A stretch of 64,000 nucleotides of DNA from Perilla frutescens (taxonomy: Eukaryota > Streptophyta > Magnoliopsida > Lamiales > Lamiaceae): NCBI GenBank assembly GCA_026008535.1, contig BRKX01000003.1, positions 63,017,001 through 63,081,000 on the forward strand, given 5' to 3'. Positions 9,888-21,800 of this stretch are shown in pieces. The notes under the pieces were generated by a model. It made no database searches and was not told the DNA's origin. It was given only the letters and a program-made list of their open reading frames with translations. The translations under genes and the position numbers were made by a program. The stretch's first letter is position 1; each line of letters starts with the position of its first letter.

Positions 9888-12173
9888 ATGGAAAATCTGG
9901 AGCCTTGGGCTGTTGAATTTCAACAAGTTAGAAACTAAATTCGAATGCTTTAATGTTTTAAGAGGAGCGATTTTGACAGTTGGGTTGTTGATTTTTGTCA
10001 ATTTAAATATGATAATATGTTCGAAACTTAGCGTATTTGTATTGTTTTCTGGGTTTTTGTGAATTAATATATGAGAATATGTTTGAATGTGGGGATTTTG
10101 TCGATTTACATTCATGAATTTTGGAATTTTGTTGACCTAAAATCTGAATTTCTGGGCTTCTCTCGTGAGAATTATTTACATGAAAACCTTCTCGTGATAA
10201 TATTTTGACACGATAAGTGATTTCGTGAGTAAATATACTCACGAGAACTATACTCGTGACAAAATATTATCACGAAAATGTGCTCCAAAATTATGCATAC
10301 TTATTATCACGAGGGTATATTTCGTGAGTATATATACTCACGAAATCAATCTCGAGACCAAATATTATCACGAGAAGAACTTTCGTGAGTATATATACTC
10401 ACGAAAATTATGCTCACGATTTTTTTTATTTTGTTATGCTTTCGGTTCTGTATGTTATAATTAATCTTTGAGGAATTTTCAGCATGTTCATATCTTAAGC
10501 ATGATTGATTAGTTTTAATTTAATTATATTTGTGTTTTATTGATAATTTTTTGTATATTATTTAAAAAATAGCGTGATTGGGTGTGGAGAAGAGAGGCCT
10601 TACAGAACATCACATGCGGGATCAATTTGTACTGGAAGGACAATATGAGTGTAATTAGGGAAGTATTACACGTGATTAGTGGTGGGCCCGAACTATTCGA
10701 GCAGTTTAGGAGAGAGTCGTGTTTCGGGCATCTGATAGATTTCATGGGGGAAACAGTTGTAACAATGCTCTACATGCATTGTTGAGTAAGGAGGTGATTA
10801 TTGACGGTGCAGAGGAGCACGATATTTGGTTTCGGGTTGGAGAAACCAATATTAGATTTTCTCCGAGTGAGTTTGCTCTCGTGACTGGACTGCAGTTCGG
10901 AGGATCCGATTTTGATCTGTCTGCATCACATCAGATTTCTAGGAGATCTTTTTATTCCCGTGAGTTGAACAAGACACCTCTGAGAGTGAAGGACCTACTT
11001 GAGAGGTTTATGACCTATTCACTAGGAGATGACCTCATGGATTACGTCATGGTCGCCAATGTCCTGTTCCTGCACACCATGATCTTTGGATATGATCAGA
11101 CACACATGATAGATGACTGGGTATGGGTCTTAGCCGAGGATCGGGATCGATGGAACTCATTTCCATTGGGAGCTTATGCATTCAGTCTCTTGATGCATTA
11201 TATGAGTTTGGTACCGTCTACTGAGGTGGAACTGAGGAGAAAATTCAAGAAGACGGAGGAAAAAGCCAGATTGTCTTATCATTTCTATGGACCGGTGTGG
11301 GCTCTACTGGTATGAATCTTAATTTTGTCATGATTATGACTGTAATCTTATTTTATTTAATATAATTTGATCAATGTCTTATTCGACAGGTGTGGGCATA
11401 TGAGGCCTTACCGAGACTCGGTGCACATTGTGCACAGGTTTCGGCACCAGACGTATTGCCCAGGTGTTTGAAGTGGGCCTTTAAGACGAAGACTGCACGT
11501 CTGGGCACATTATTTTCTGATGAGGTGAGCATTTATTTTAAACAATGTGTGTTTTCTTGATTATTTGAAGTGTTTCTAATCAATTCTTTACCATTTGCAG
11601 CAATTATGCTTCATATATCTACAGCCGAGTGAGCATGAGATGGCCACTTCATATTACAGAAGTGTCTTGCTCGGTGATTGTATGGGCGTGATGTATGAGG
11701 CGCAGCGCAATAAGAGGGTGAAGCCCACTTATCTAGAGCTGGCTAGAGCCCATCAGCCCAGAGCTCCCTCTCCTCCTAGAGCTCCCTCTCCTACCAGAGC
11801 TCCCTCTCCTTCCAGAGCTCCCTCTCACTCCAGGCGATCTGGAAGTTGCATTCCTCGCATGTGTGCTGATACGGGTGCCGTTGAGTCATCTGGGAGATGA
11901 CAGACTCGCCCTACAGATAAGCGTCCTAGACTGGCGACCCCCACGTCTAGTACTAGTGAAGATCATCAGTGTTGTAAACATGTGGGGCAGATGCGAGACG
12001 TGGTGCGTCAAACAGGCATAGAGATGCTCCGTATGATGCAGGAGAGTGATGAGGAGCGTGAGAGGGCACGCAGGCAGGAAAATGATGATATGTTCCATAG
12101 ACTGAAGGATTTCGTTAAGAACATGTTCAAAAAGTTTTTCCCTAGATCCCGGTCCCGGTCCCAGTTTTCGTGA
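9888..12173 (+). pseudogene. DUF1985-domain gene carried by the MULE, broken
   Basis: A tentative first exon is 9888-9926 (MENLEPWAVEFQQ). Coding resumes after an AG at 10573 with RDWVWRREALQN. Exons 10573-11309, 11390-11524 and from 11601 join in phase across GT-AG introns. The stretch CFGHLIDF ... WFRVGETNIRFSPSEFALVTGL is characteristic of DUF1985, a plant domain common in transposon-captured genes, often beside Ulp1-like peptidases. No peptidase is seen here. The C-terminal part has four RAPSPx-type repeats (about 11758-11840) and then a charged, Arg/Glu-rich helix-like end. Two lesions are seen: a one-base frameshift at the G run 10745-10749, and an in-frame TGA at 11898-11900, after which the same frame continues to 12173. 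The final TGA lies within a palindrome. The function of DUF1985 is unknown. Confidence 0.75.
10191..10420. repeat. palindrome cluster 1 (presumed DUF1985 first intron)
   Basis: At least five palindromes share TCGTGA/TCACGA arms. Two are perfect: 28 bp at 10319-10346 (half-site ATTTCGTGAGTATA) and 26 bp at 10381-10406 (half-site TTTCGTGAGTATA). Others lie at 10223-10244 and 10253-10275, with looser ones near 10191 and 10350. A further single copy lies near 9584. They are spaced tens of bases apart. Confidence 0.9.
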
Positions 12174-12254
12174 CAATAATTGTCACGAGATCTTCCACTC
12201 GTGACAATAATTGTCACGAGATCTTCCACTCATGAGAATTATTGTCACGAGATC
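12167..12254. repeat. palindrome cluster 2 (between the converging MULE genes)
   Basis: There are three tandem units of about 31 bp. Each is a CGTGACAATAATTGTCACG palindrome followed by AGATCTTCC or a close form. The first palindrome (12168-12188) contains the TGA stop of the DUF1985 frame. The third is degenerate (CATGAGAATT arm). Confidence 0.9.
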
Positions 12255-12433
12255 CTACAGGAAAAATACAAAACTATATTTTAATTTGGAATTAACCCTG
12301 TAACAATCATATCTCAATATCAATCATCTCACAACATTAGTATCTACATAAATAGTCATATTAACTCGTTCATATCTCAACATCAGTCTTTACTACATGA
12401 GTAGTCATATTAAACCTCTCCAGCATAACACGA

Positions 12434-14565
12434 TCACATTTGAGGTTGAACTCTATTCGGACACTTGCCCTTGCTATGACTTGGATCTCGACAAATACTA
12501 CATCTCTTAGGTCGGCGTTGCTCTTCTCCAACTATATCCTTTTCTTCATCCTCAATCTGTCGTGGGGCTGTGCACTTCTTTTTATTGTGGCCAGTGCCTC
12601 CACACTTAGAGCATACTTGTTGTCTTCTGGGTCTCCTACTTAATCCTTCGATAGCTGACCGATATCTTCCTTCCTTAGGACGACCTGCTTGAGGAACTGA
12701 TTTAGGAGGACCGATATCTCTCGTCATTGACTTCGCACGTCTCTCATCAAACCACTTCTCTATCACATCTCTCACAACCTCAATCATCGAACATATGGGC
12801 AATCTTCTCACCCACAACAATCGAGCATTGAAACATTCGGCTGCATTTGATGTTATGAAGCTGTAACGACGTGCAGGGCATTGTGACCGAGCCCAACGAT
12901 ATACCCCTATACTCAGCAATGTGTTGTAAATGTCTGCTCGAGCTGAGGAGATCATCGATAAATATTTTAAAAACTTTTCTTATTTGTAAGCGAATGCAGC
13001 ACTTCGAAACATAGAGATCACATGAGGACCTGCTCGAGCTAGATTCTTCGCGATGTGGTAGTAGCACAGTCCATGTATGGCAGTAGGATGCACTATCTGA
13101 ACAGCATTCTTGATGCTCACATATTGGTTTGAAACTATCACCAAATCATCACGGTCTCCAAAAGCCCTCTTAAACCTCTCCAAGAACCATGTCCAGGCCG
13201 CATCATTCTCAATAGGACCCACACCTATGGCCAGAGGAAAGCACTGCTCATTACCGTCTTTCGTCACAACGACGAAAAGAATACCCTTAGCCTTTCCCTT
13301 CAAATGAGTGCCATCAATGATGATAACTGGTCGCATGCATTGCCTGAATACCGCTCTACAGACTCCTAGAGCAACAAACGTGTACATAAAATGACCATCA
13401 CGGTCGGTCTCCAAATAATAAACAGTATCGGGATTGCAGCTCTTCAACATTTCCAAATATGCAGGTAATACCGTGAAAGACTGATCATAAGAGCCGTAAA
13501 CCAGTTCTATTGCGAGATTCCTAGCCCGCAATGCAACACCATACTCGACCTCAATGGCATGATCCCTCAATAGCTCAGCGATCATTGCTCGTGGCCTCAG
13601 AATAGAACCCTTATCTAGGATTCTCCTCTTAAAGAAATCAGCAATAACATGAGAGGATAACTTTCGTGGCGCATTACGTGTCAGGTCCAGCCGACATGCA
13701 TGATTATCCTCGAATTTAGTCACCATCCACAGGCCACTCTTAGTGCTTGCCACTAATTTAAAAGGGCAAGTCTCATTCTGCTTGCAAATAACTGTCAGTC
13801 AAACTTTGATTGAACGTGACACAGAATATTCCACTTGACGCTGCATGTGCCACCTTCCCACAGCAAGCATCAAATCTTTCTTATCCAAGAAATTCCTTCC
13901 CTCTGCTAGTTCATCAGTATCAGTCGAGCACGGGTCATCTTCTACCACTGCTAGTGCATCGTCAACGTGGGCCACAAGAATCAACCAATGTCCAAGAGGA
14001 GGAACCTCTACATTAGGAGCCTAAACATCAAGAGCAACATCTTCTGATGAGAAGTTACGAGGCCCACCATGCTGTATAATATTCACGAACTCCTCAATAT
14101 GCCCTGGCTCGCGAATCCATTCACAAAATTCGGTAATTTGCTTATGAGAACTTCACTTTCATAGTCGTCGTCATCATCATCGTCGTCATCATCATCATGA
14201 TCATCATCATAGGACATATCATCAAGACTATCATCATCATTTGATGGCATTACTGTTGGAGTTTGCTGGATTGATTTCTTGGTAACGTATACAATAGGCT
14301 CATCTTGCTCCTGGACTAAACGAGCTAAGTCAACAACCATTTTCAAGAGTCCTTTTAGTGTCCTCCCTGTCAGTGATCTCGTCAGATAACTCAGTGTATA
14401 ACTTATACTTGTTGGAGAGGTTTCCATAAAATCATGGATTTCTTCTACCAATTTATCACGAGATAAATTGTCAAATGGGAGGTGCACGAGTTGATCTTCA
14501 CCATCTACATACTCCGATCTCTCCCATCTACCACTATGTCGGACGACAATGCATTGCCAAGACAT
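12434..14565 (-). pseudogene. MULE (mudrA-type) transposase, multiply broken
   Basis: The N-terminal frame starts at ATG 14565 (MSWQCIVV) and passes through an Asp-rich run. It shifts frame near 14150 and then continues in one frame to 12434. Domains in order: MuDR-type N-terminal region, a SxxxC/H DNA-binding-like region with the segment LTVICKQNETCPFKL and then HAC, the MULE transposase core with IIIDGTHLKGK and AWTWFLERF, a GLCYYH segment, a SNAAECFN segment, and two CCHC-type knuckles near the C-terminus (CSKCGGTGHNKKKC and CSICRDPSHSKGKC). In-frame stops lie at 14021-14023 (TAG), 13799-13801 (TGA) and 12980-12982 (TAA). Each is one C-to-T step from a sense codon. The second catalytic Asp of the DDE triad appears as Asn in VIVSNQYVSI. 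Known role of the family: cut-and-paste transposition at the TIRs. This copy cannot make a working enzyme. Confidence 0.88.
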
Positions 14566-14613
14566 CTACAAAACCTAAATAAAAAGTGATTAAAATTAGT
14601 TATAAAATGAAAA

Positions 14614-14964
14614 ATCTCGTGACAATATTATTGTCACAGTTGCATGTATTCGTGACAATAATTGTCACGGTTCAACCATCTCATGACAATAATTGTCACG
14701 GTTCAATCTTCTCGTGACAATTATTGTCACGATTCATCACTTTTCGAGACAATAATTAAAATTCATTTTAATTCAACTTTTTACACGAAAGGAAGACATT
14801 TCATGAGAATATATTCTCACGAAATTATTCAATTCGTGACAATAGTCTCGAGAGAAAATTATACTCACGAGACAAGCATCTCGTGTCCATATTGTCACGA
14901 TTTCATTGATCTCGTGACAAATATTGTCACGAATTCATGATTTTGTGATAATATTGTCACGAAA
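14614..14964. repeat. palindrome cluster 3 (upstream of the transposase)
   Basis: About ten palindromes or decayed palindromes with CGTGACAAT/ATTGTCACG arms follow each other at about 30-40 bp spacing. Clear ones lie at about 14616-14637, 14649-14669, 14711-14731 and 14911-14932. The cluster begins about 50 bp before the transposase ATG, so it occupies its leader and promoter. Confidence 0.9.
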
Positions 14965-15521
14965 TGTCTGAATTCATATGTAATTACACGTTTATGCTAA
15001 TCTTCATAACTCATCTAAATATACAAATTCATATTAATGTACCACAAAATATGCAAATATATACACACGAGAAGCATATATAATCTTTCAACGATCGTAA
15101 AAAATATCTTTAATAACTATTAATACAATTGCTATGAAAGTATCATAAATTACGTATAAATTACTTAAAATTGTATAAAAGCATTTAAACCTAATAATTT
15201 CGAACAATTCCACGGTGAGAAAAATGAAAAAACGCACCTCAAACAAATTCAAAGGTGGCTCGACGTCAATTTCTCCAAGATATTTGGGCAGCTCGAATTT
15301 GGTTTCAAATGTTTGTCAATGCGTAATTTTTTGTTTCTCTTCTTGCTTAACATGTTTGTTATTAAATGCATACAACAACCAACTTCAACAACCTCTCCCA
15401 ACAGCATTCAATCGGTCCTATTTTCACAATTTAAGAAAAAAAAATCTTCCTCATATTTACACACATTTTAATCGGTCAAAACATTAAATGGGTCCCAAGA
15501 TTTTTTGTTTTTTTAAAAATA

Positions 15522-15646
15522 AACAAATGAGACAATAAAAGATGAATTGACTTTTCCAAAAAAGTAAGGGTATAAGAGACTTTTACACCATTTCTTGAAT
15601 AGAAAAGAATTGATTATGAATGTGGGCTAAAAAAGAAGTTGTTATT
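15522..15646 (-). repeat. right terminal inverted repeat of the MULE
   Basis: The outermost part on the plus strand is TGGGCTAAAAAAGAAG near 15622-15638, the inverse of the left end. AAGTAAGGGTATAAGAG further inside pairs with the left-end ACCCTTACT block. Confidence 0.8.
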
Positions 15647-16290
15647 CTAATTTTGATTACTTTATTTTTTCTCCCTTTTTTAAGAGGGTGTTCTTCATTT
15701 TAAAATAATATTAGTGTTTTTCCGTACCATATATGGAAATTAATTATTTTATACATTTTTAAGTTTAAAGTTTAAAAATTGTTAATATGTTTACAATTGT
15801 AGTAATAATACATTGTATTAATATTGTAATATATATACTTAAAAAGGAACCTTGTGTTGAAGGATAATTTAATAATGGATGTAATAAAATCATTAAATTA
15901 AATACAATAATTTACAATGAAAAGTGGGCCGTAATTATTGAAGAAAAAAGATACTAACTCTTTACATAAGGAAAAAAATAAATTAAAGCATAAAAATAAT
16001 AAACAATCAAATGTAATTAAATTATTAAATTAAACGTCATAAAATATTGATTGAAAATGAAACGTGGGGTTATAGTTATTGTAGAAGAAAATTTATAAAT
16101 TTAAAACAAAAAATAAAAATTTAAATGTAGGGAGCAAGTTTCCTTGTATATATTGGTGATGTCAGACTCCTCCTCCAGATATTCATGCATTGGTGGACTT
16201 AGATATTTTTGGTAAATGGTATTTTAGATTTATGGATAATGATTAATCTGTCTTTGGTTTGTTATTTATTTTTATTTTTCTTCATTGCTA
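15647..16290. other. AT-rich spacer between the MULE and element A
   Basis: No gene or repeat boundary was recognised. Confidence 0.5.
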
Positions 16291-16295
16291 GTTTA

Positions 16296-16862
16296 TGTAG
16301 TAACTATTTTTCGTCAGCCCACTATGCTGGTCCATGAGATTAAACGTTGTCATTTAACTGAGCAAGCTCATAAAGATCAGGTAGTTTGAATTAAATTGAA
16401 TTAGCCGTTCGCATTATCTGGAAGGGTTGACGTGATCAAACGAAGGAGATCATGCCTCAACCGATCCCGTAATATACGCGAACCCTAACGATGTCTCTCT
16501 CTATAAAAGAAGACATCCCTCTTCATTTGAGGGGTACACTGAGATACCTACAAGCTTCACACCATACCCTAGACACATTGAGTTAATCATTTTCTAAGTT
16601 CATTCCGCTCCGGCGATTCAACATCCGGGCTTCTTTTCTACATTTTTCCAGGATCGAACGACGTTCCCCTTGATCTCTAGTCACGTTCTGGCTAGAGATT
16701 ACCGTCATTAAGCTCTTTAACTATTCAATTATTTCATACTTTATTTCTTTCTACTCTTCTTCTTTTTTGGACTTGAGCGTCAGAGGCCCAACGATCGTCA
16801 CCCCCCAACGGTCTTTGGCTCTTACCGTATTTTCTGTTTTTGTTTCACAGATCGGCCGCTGC
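16296..16862 (+). repeat. element A 5' LTR, first part (completed at 24901-24940)
   Basis: Starts TGTAGTAACTATTTTTCG and matches the LTRs at 34916 and 59521. TATA box CTATAAAA at 16501-16508. A shared motif GACTTGAGCGTC lies near the end. The remaining 40 bp (24901-24940, ending GGATCTACA) lie after the nested insertion. Confidence 0.9.
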
Positions 16863-18957
16863 TGTAACAACCCATATTATTAGAATATGATTAAGTAATT
16901 CCTAATTTTAATTAGGAAATATTAAGAGGAATTTTGAGCATAATAAGGATGTTTCGGTTTTAAACCGCGATTTTAGGAGTGATTTTTCGTAAAATCGTCT
17001 TTTTGAGAATTTTGATTCCAGCTCAGTCATGACCGATTATGGTCATGTTTGGAAGGTGTTGACCCAAAAAGCATGCCGGTATTTTCGGATTTTCAATCTG
17101 AGGTCATTTGAGGTCCCGGCGATGAAAATCGTATTAAGTAAGAGCGGGAATAGTATTTTTCCGTAGGAGCGCGATCGTTAGAAATTTACGAAATCTCGTG
17201 TGTTGACCCGAGCCTTATTTCTTCAAGCCTACCCCATAGAAAATTTCTCAAGGAATCAGTTGGCGTTCCCAGATTTTCATTCTGAGGTCAATTCAACGCT
17301 CGAGAATTTTATTTATCCCTTGTGTGGAATAGTAAATTTATTTTTGAAAAGAGAATCTTTTCTCGTTTTCCTTCAAGACGACTTGTTCTTTATCCCGAGT
17401 TAAGTCGGTTCAATAGTACTCGAGACAATGAACCTCCCGGTATTTTTGGATTTCGTGAACGAGGTCATTTGGACCTCGTCGTCAAATAAAACGCCTTTTA
17501 GTTGAACCTGATATTTTTAAAGCAGTATTGATGCAATGCAGAAGCTTCTCGAGGAAGCCATATTTTTTGCTATAAATATCAGCCCCCCTCATTTGATTTT
17601 TCATCCCTCAATCCCCATTTCATCTATTTAGAGAGATAGAGTAGAAGGCGAGAGAGAGAGAGAGAGAGTAGAGTCGAGAGCGGAGAAAGGAGTGGAGGAG
17701 GAGCCGCCACCAAGCAGCTGGAGCCCGTGAACGCGGGGGACCCCACGGCCGCGGGAGTGCCTCCTCGGCTAAGGAGGCGCGCGGGCGCGCGCGCATGCCG
17801 CCTGCGTGCGGGTGTGCGAGCTCAAAGAATAATTTATTTGCATTATCATGTCGTGACCTTCGAGTTACCGAGTTGAACATTGAAAAGTAAAGGGAGTCAC
17901 TGCTGGGTAATACCCTCGCATACTCAGAAGGATACTTGAGGTAACCCCTCTCTTATCCCAAGGCATGCCATAAGGTGCAGTAGACAACAGATTTGAGCCA
18001 AGAAAGGTAGTAGAATGTTTTGCGGGTATGGAGAGGGCTTTTGTGTTTTGCTCTCCATGTGCCGCCAGTTTATAATTGGATATTTCTAAAGTTTATCAAA
18101 AGTTTTCTCATAAAACCCCACTGAGTACATTAGTGTTCACACCCTCTTTTTCAAATGTTTTCATATTGAGATGCTGAGGCCGGTGATGTGCTGCTGGTGG
18201 GGTTGTCTGAGGTTTCAAGTTTGTTGCTCTATATGGTTACACGATTTTTCTTCCGCTAAGTTTCTGCTAAGTACTCTGATATTAGTATTTAGTCTTGATT
18301 GATGTAACTTGATTCTTGATAATAGCATGTTTTAAATGCTATGATTCCTACATATCAATGAAGTCTTAGAAGCATGTTCTTTTGACATCCCAGTTATTAT
18401 TTCATTAATTCCAAGTTAATTGAAGAGTCACACTTATTGAGCATATTAGTATCTATTCAGTTTCAGTCGACCTATGAATAGATCTTGCATGCTTGTTGTT
18501 GTTGTTCGTCTAGGAAGGGGCTTTTCTTTCAAGCATGATTCTACTTGTTTCCAGTTAATCTTGAGTTGTCCCTTGTTTCGTCCTATGAATAGGACAGTAT
18601 GATTTATTTGATTCCGACCTATTTATGGGTCTTAGTGGATGTGACCTATGATGAGGTCTTGTTTATTTAAAGAGTCAAATTCCTATCTGTTTGTCATTGG
18701 ATTTTGTTTAAATTCGGTTGGCCTATGATTTGGCATTCCTTTGACTCAATTGAATCCTTTGACCCCTTTTAATTCGTTGAAGATGATAGTCCTTCCAACT
18801 CATTAAGTTAAGTTGCCTAAGTTTTTGAGGCGCTAACTTAGTTAATTCTAAAAACACGCCCCGTGGATTTCCAATTAATCTACCTATTTTCTTCAGCTTT
18901 TATGCCTAACACCTCGTCCCCATAAAAAAATGACTACCTAGGGACTGGGCTATTACA
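16863..18957 (+). repeat. element D 5' LTR (2095 bp, internally deleted)
   Basis: Runs from TGTAACAACCC to GGGCTATTACA. TATA box TATAAATA at 17571. A (GA)n tract near 17650 precedes a GC-rich block. Compared with the 3' LTR it lacks about 935 bp (equivalent to about 22820-23754), joined at a CGAGCTCAAAG junction near 17817, plus a small gap in the GC-rich block. Confidence 0.9.
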
Positions 18958-21800
18958 GATGGTATCAGAGCAGGCTTGCAACTCTGCAGACTTGTCTCTT
19001 CTTAAAATGATTGATTGAACTCTTATGTGAGTATTGAATTGTTCAAAGTATTAATCAGCAACCCCCAACTCATCATCACCTTCGCATCTTCAACAAAGTT
19101 AAGGTATCATTGAGTTAAAGTATTTTGATTATATTTGGTATAACTTTTTGAAAGTACGGGATGAGGAGAAAAGTTTTGAGCAAGACAAGGTTAGTCGATT
19201 TTTGAGAGTCGAATGTTATTTCATTTCGAAATAAAATTTTTGGTTATGCTAGTTTAAAGTGGAACATATTGAAGTAAGTTCTAGATTAATATTTTTAAAG
19301 AGTTTTGAGTTATTAAGGACTCAAGCAAGAAGTAAATCATTTCAGAATATTATTTTCTGCAGATACTCAAACTATTATGGTCATTTTGGACCGTTAAAAT
19401 TTTTGAGTCAAGTTATAAAGTTTGAAAGTTGATTTAAAAATCTTCTTTTGATAAAGGCTTGCCTACTGCCCATAAGAAAGGAATTTGAGGATGAGTTAAG
19501 GATGAATGAGGCATAGAGAATATAGTTAGAACATAGACTATAGTGAGCTTGAATTAAGGAGAATTCTAGAATTCCCTTTAGGTTCTCTCAGGAACCTAGA
19601 TTGAGTAAGTTCCCTCTCAAGGAGCTAGAGTTAAGTAGAGTTGTTCGAAAGAACAATTATAGAGCGTTCATAAGAAGGATAAAGGGGTTCTGAGATTATA
19701 GTAGAATTGAGAAGGTCATGAAGTTCAGTTTCGAGCAACGAGCAAGAAATGAGCAGTCAAGTTAAAGGCAAGTTATCAGATCGCGAATCTAAAGCAAGTT
19801 CAAGGAACCCCCACGCAAGAGCTTTCAACTCAAGAGAAGTCTCACTTGAAGATCTAATCGCGTTTGCAAGGAATGAAGATTCGTTTCTTTTGATAAAGGC
19901 CCGTTGCTTCAATAATGTACACTCAAGGTCACATCGTATTCGATGCCTCGAGATATCACTTATTTCAAACCGATTGATGAAGATGGTCGTCATGACTGTA
20001 GCCAAGATAGTTTGAAGACACTTTCATCGGTGTTTCCAGGAGAAGTTGAAGTCAGATTATTTGAGTCTAGGAGGTGCCATAGATCAAGTCGCTTTGTCGT
20101 GTCTCTTTCGATAGATAGGAAGAGATCCCCGAATGTTGCTTTCACGGCTAAGCGCAGCCATTTGAGTCTCGCCGACTCGTGCTATTTCATAGCAACCTCG
20201 CCAAGAAGAAGGTACATGATGCTCAAGAAAGAAAGAGAAGACCCGAAGAAGATCGTTAAGAAGATAGACCTAGTATTCGGTAGATTGAGAGTTTCAATAT
20301 GATAAGAAGTTTTGTTGAGTCTATTTATTATCTTGTCAATAGAATCGATTTATTCATTCTCATTATGAATCGATTTATTCATTCTCTTTTGGAATCGATT
20401 TATTTATTCTCTTGTCAATTGAATCAATTGCCCTTCAATAGCTTCGCATCAATTGAAATTCTTCATTTATACCATTTGAAATTCTTTGATTATATCCTCT
20501 TAGATAAATTGTAAATCTTTTGGATGATACTTCTTTGATCATCAAGAATCAGTAATAGCACTTCCTTGTTAGGCTATACTGACGCCTTTGTGAAAATCTT
20601 TCAGCACGGTTTTCAGTTGCTAACCGTTGATTTCTTCCATATCTTTATTATATGCAAGAACCCTTCACGTTTATAAGTCCTCTGAAAAGGCAATATTTTT
20701 GGCATATATAACCGAGTTTTATATTCTTTGTAGCTTTTAACCTTGTCAAGGAATTATTGATTAAGATAAAGCCCTCACTCATAGGCATTCGTTTATTTTA
20801 CTCCCACTCATAGTACTCGAGTGTGGATCTTGGAATAGAGTAGAGAGCTATATAGCAGTTTTCCTTTTAAGTTATTGTTGGAAGATCGAGAGATAAGTAT
20901 TTCTTAGTGGGAAGTAGAATCCAAGTAAGCGCCAGATAGTATTCTCTAAGTTAAGACGCGTGTTTCCAAGATAATGTCTCAGCTCGTTACGTTTGAAGGC
21001 GATCTAAGGAACGTCGGCAAGAATGTTTGTGTGCAGTTAAAATTTAGACGTGCAATCATTACGCCTGCAAGCGATGGTGACCGCCAACAGGAGCCACGAA
21101 GTCAGACGACTACTTCGAGGAAAAGAGGCGACTGTGACGAAGAAGTTTAGATTTAAGTTGCGTCGAGAATTTAAGTTTGGAACGAATCACGAAGTACGCC
21201 CCAAGAAGATGAGGAAGTCGAACCTCAAGAAGTTAAAGATGAAGATAAAGTGAGTTTTCGAACGTGATAGAGCGTGCAATGAACCATCGAAGGAGGTGCT
21301 CAATTAATTCGAGTTTATCATCAAGTTGGAGTTCGTTGAAGTTTCTCAAAGCTGCGAGAAGTAAAGTCAGAAGCAAAAGCAATGCCAAGTGAAATAAAAG
21401 AAGGATGGACTCGTTGAGACCGCACGGCCCGTGCACGAGGAGCAAGCTTGGTGAAGTTTTCTTTTTCTTTTATTTCTTTTATTGATCGAATAGCTTCTAG
21501 GGTCCTCTTGAATGCAAGATCATAAGGAAGCTCGTGTGAAGCGATGCTCGATAGAGATTTCATAAGGAAGAAAAGATAAAAGATGCTCAAGCTTTGAGGA
21601 AGAAAAGAAGAACAATTATAGAAGTACTAGTCCTGCGTGAGGACTATTTTATAAAGGAAGGCCTCAGGCGATTCTTAGCCGTATAGTAAAGGTTTCGAAC
21701 ATATGTCGTTTCAGTAAGGCTATAGATTCTTAGGAGGTATCCAGACCTCTGTTCGAGAGGAAGTAAATTTCGGGATGAAATTTTTTTAAGGGGTGTAGGA
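18958..21800 (+). other. element D interior: primer site, non-coding body, purine tract
   Basis: TGGTATCAGAGC at 18960-18971 is complementary to the initiator methionine tRNA 3' end. The purine-rich AAGGGGTGTAGGA at 21788-21800 abuts the 3' LTR. The 2.8 kb between holds only short open frames (for example 19943-20302) without family features, so I call it non-coding. A small set of near-repeats reading ATCGATTTATTCATTCTC lies at 20340-20420. Confidence 0.8.

Larger units (their letters stand above)
9424..15646. mobile_element. Mutator-like element (MULE) with transposase and DUF1985 genes
   Basis: The element is bounded by about 120-bp imperfect terminal inverted repeats. It holds a DUF1985-type gene on the plus strand (9888-12173) and a mudrA-type transposase on the minus strand (14565-12434), converging with about 260 bp between their ends. 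Three clusters of TCGTGA/TCACGA palindromes lie in the presumed first intron of the DUF1985 gene, between the two 3' ends, and just upstream of the transposase start. Both genes are broken. No convincing 9-bp target duplication was found (a 7-of-11 match flanks the ends), so the insertion is old. Confidence 0.8.

Noticed and set aside
11886..12229. Minus-strand frames over the 3' end of the DUF1985 gene
   Set aside because: The plus-strand frame continues the DUF1985 gene in phase; the reverse frames have no homology features.
14614..14964. Palindromes considered as a CRISPR array or rho-independent terminators
   Set aside because: The repeats vary, the spacers are short and related, and the setting is a eukaryotic MULE; no T-tract terminator logic applies.
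19749..20302. Open frames of 88 and 119 codons inside element D
   Set aside because: No gag or pol motif, unusual composition, and overlapping frames on both strands; likely chance in a non-coding interior.
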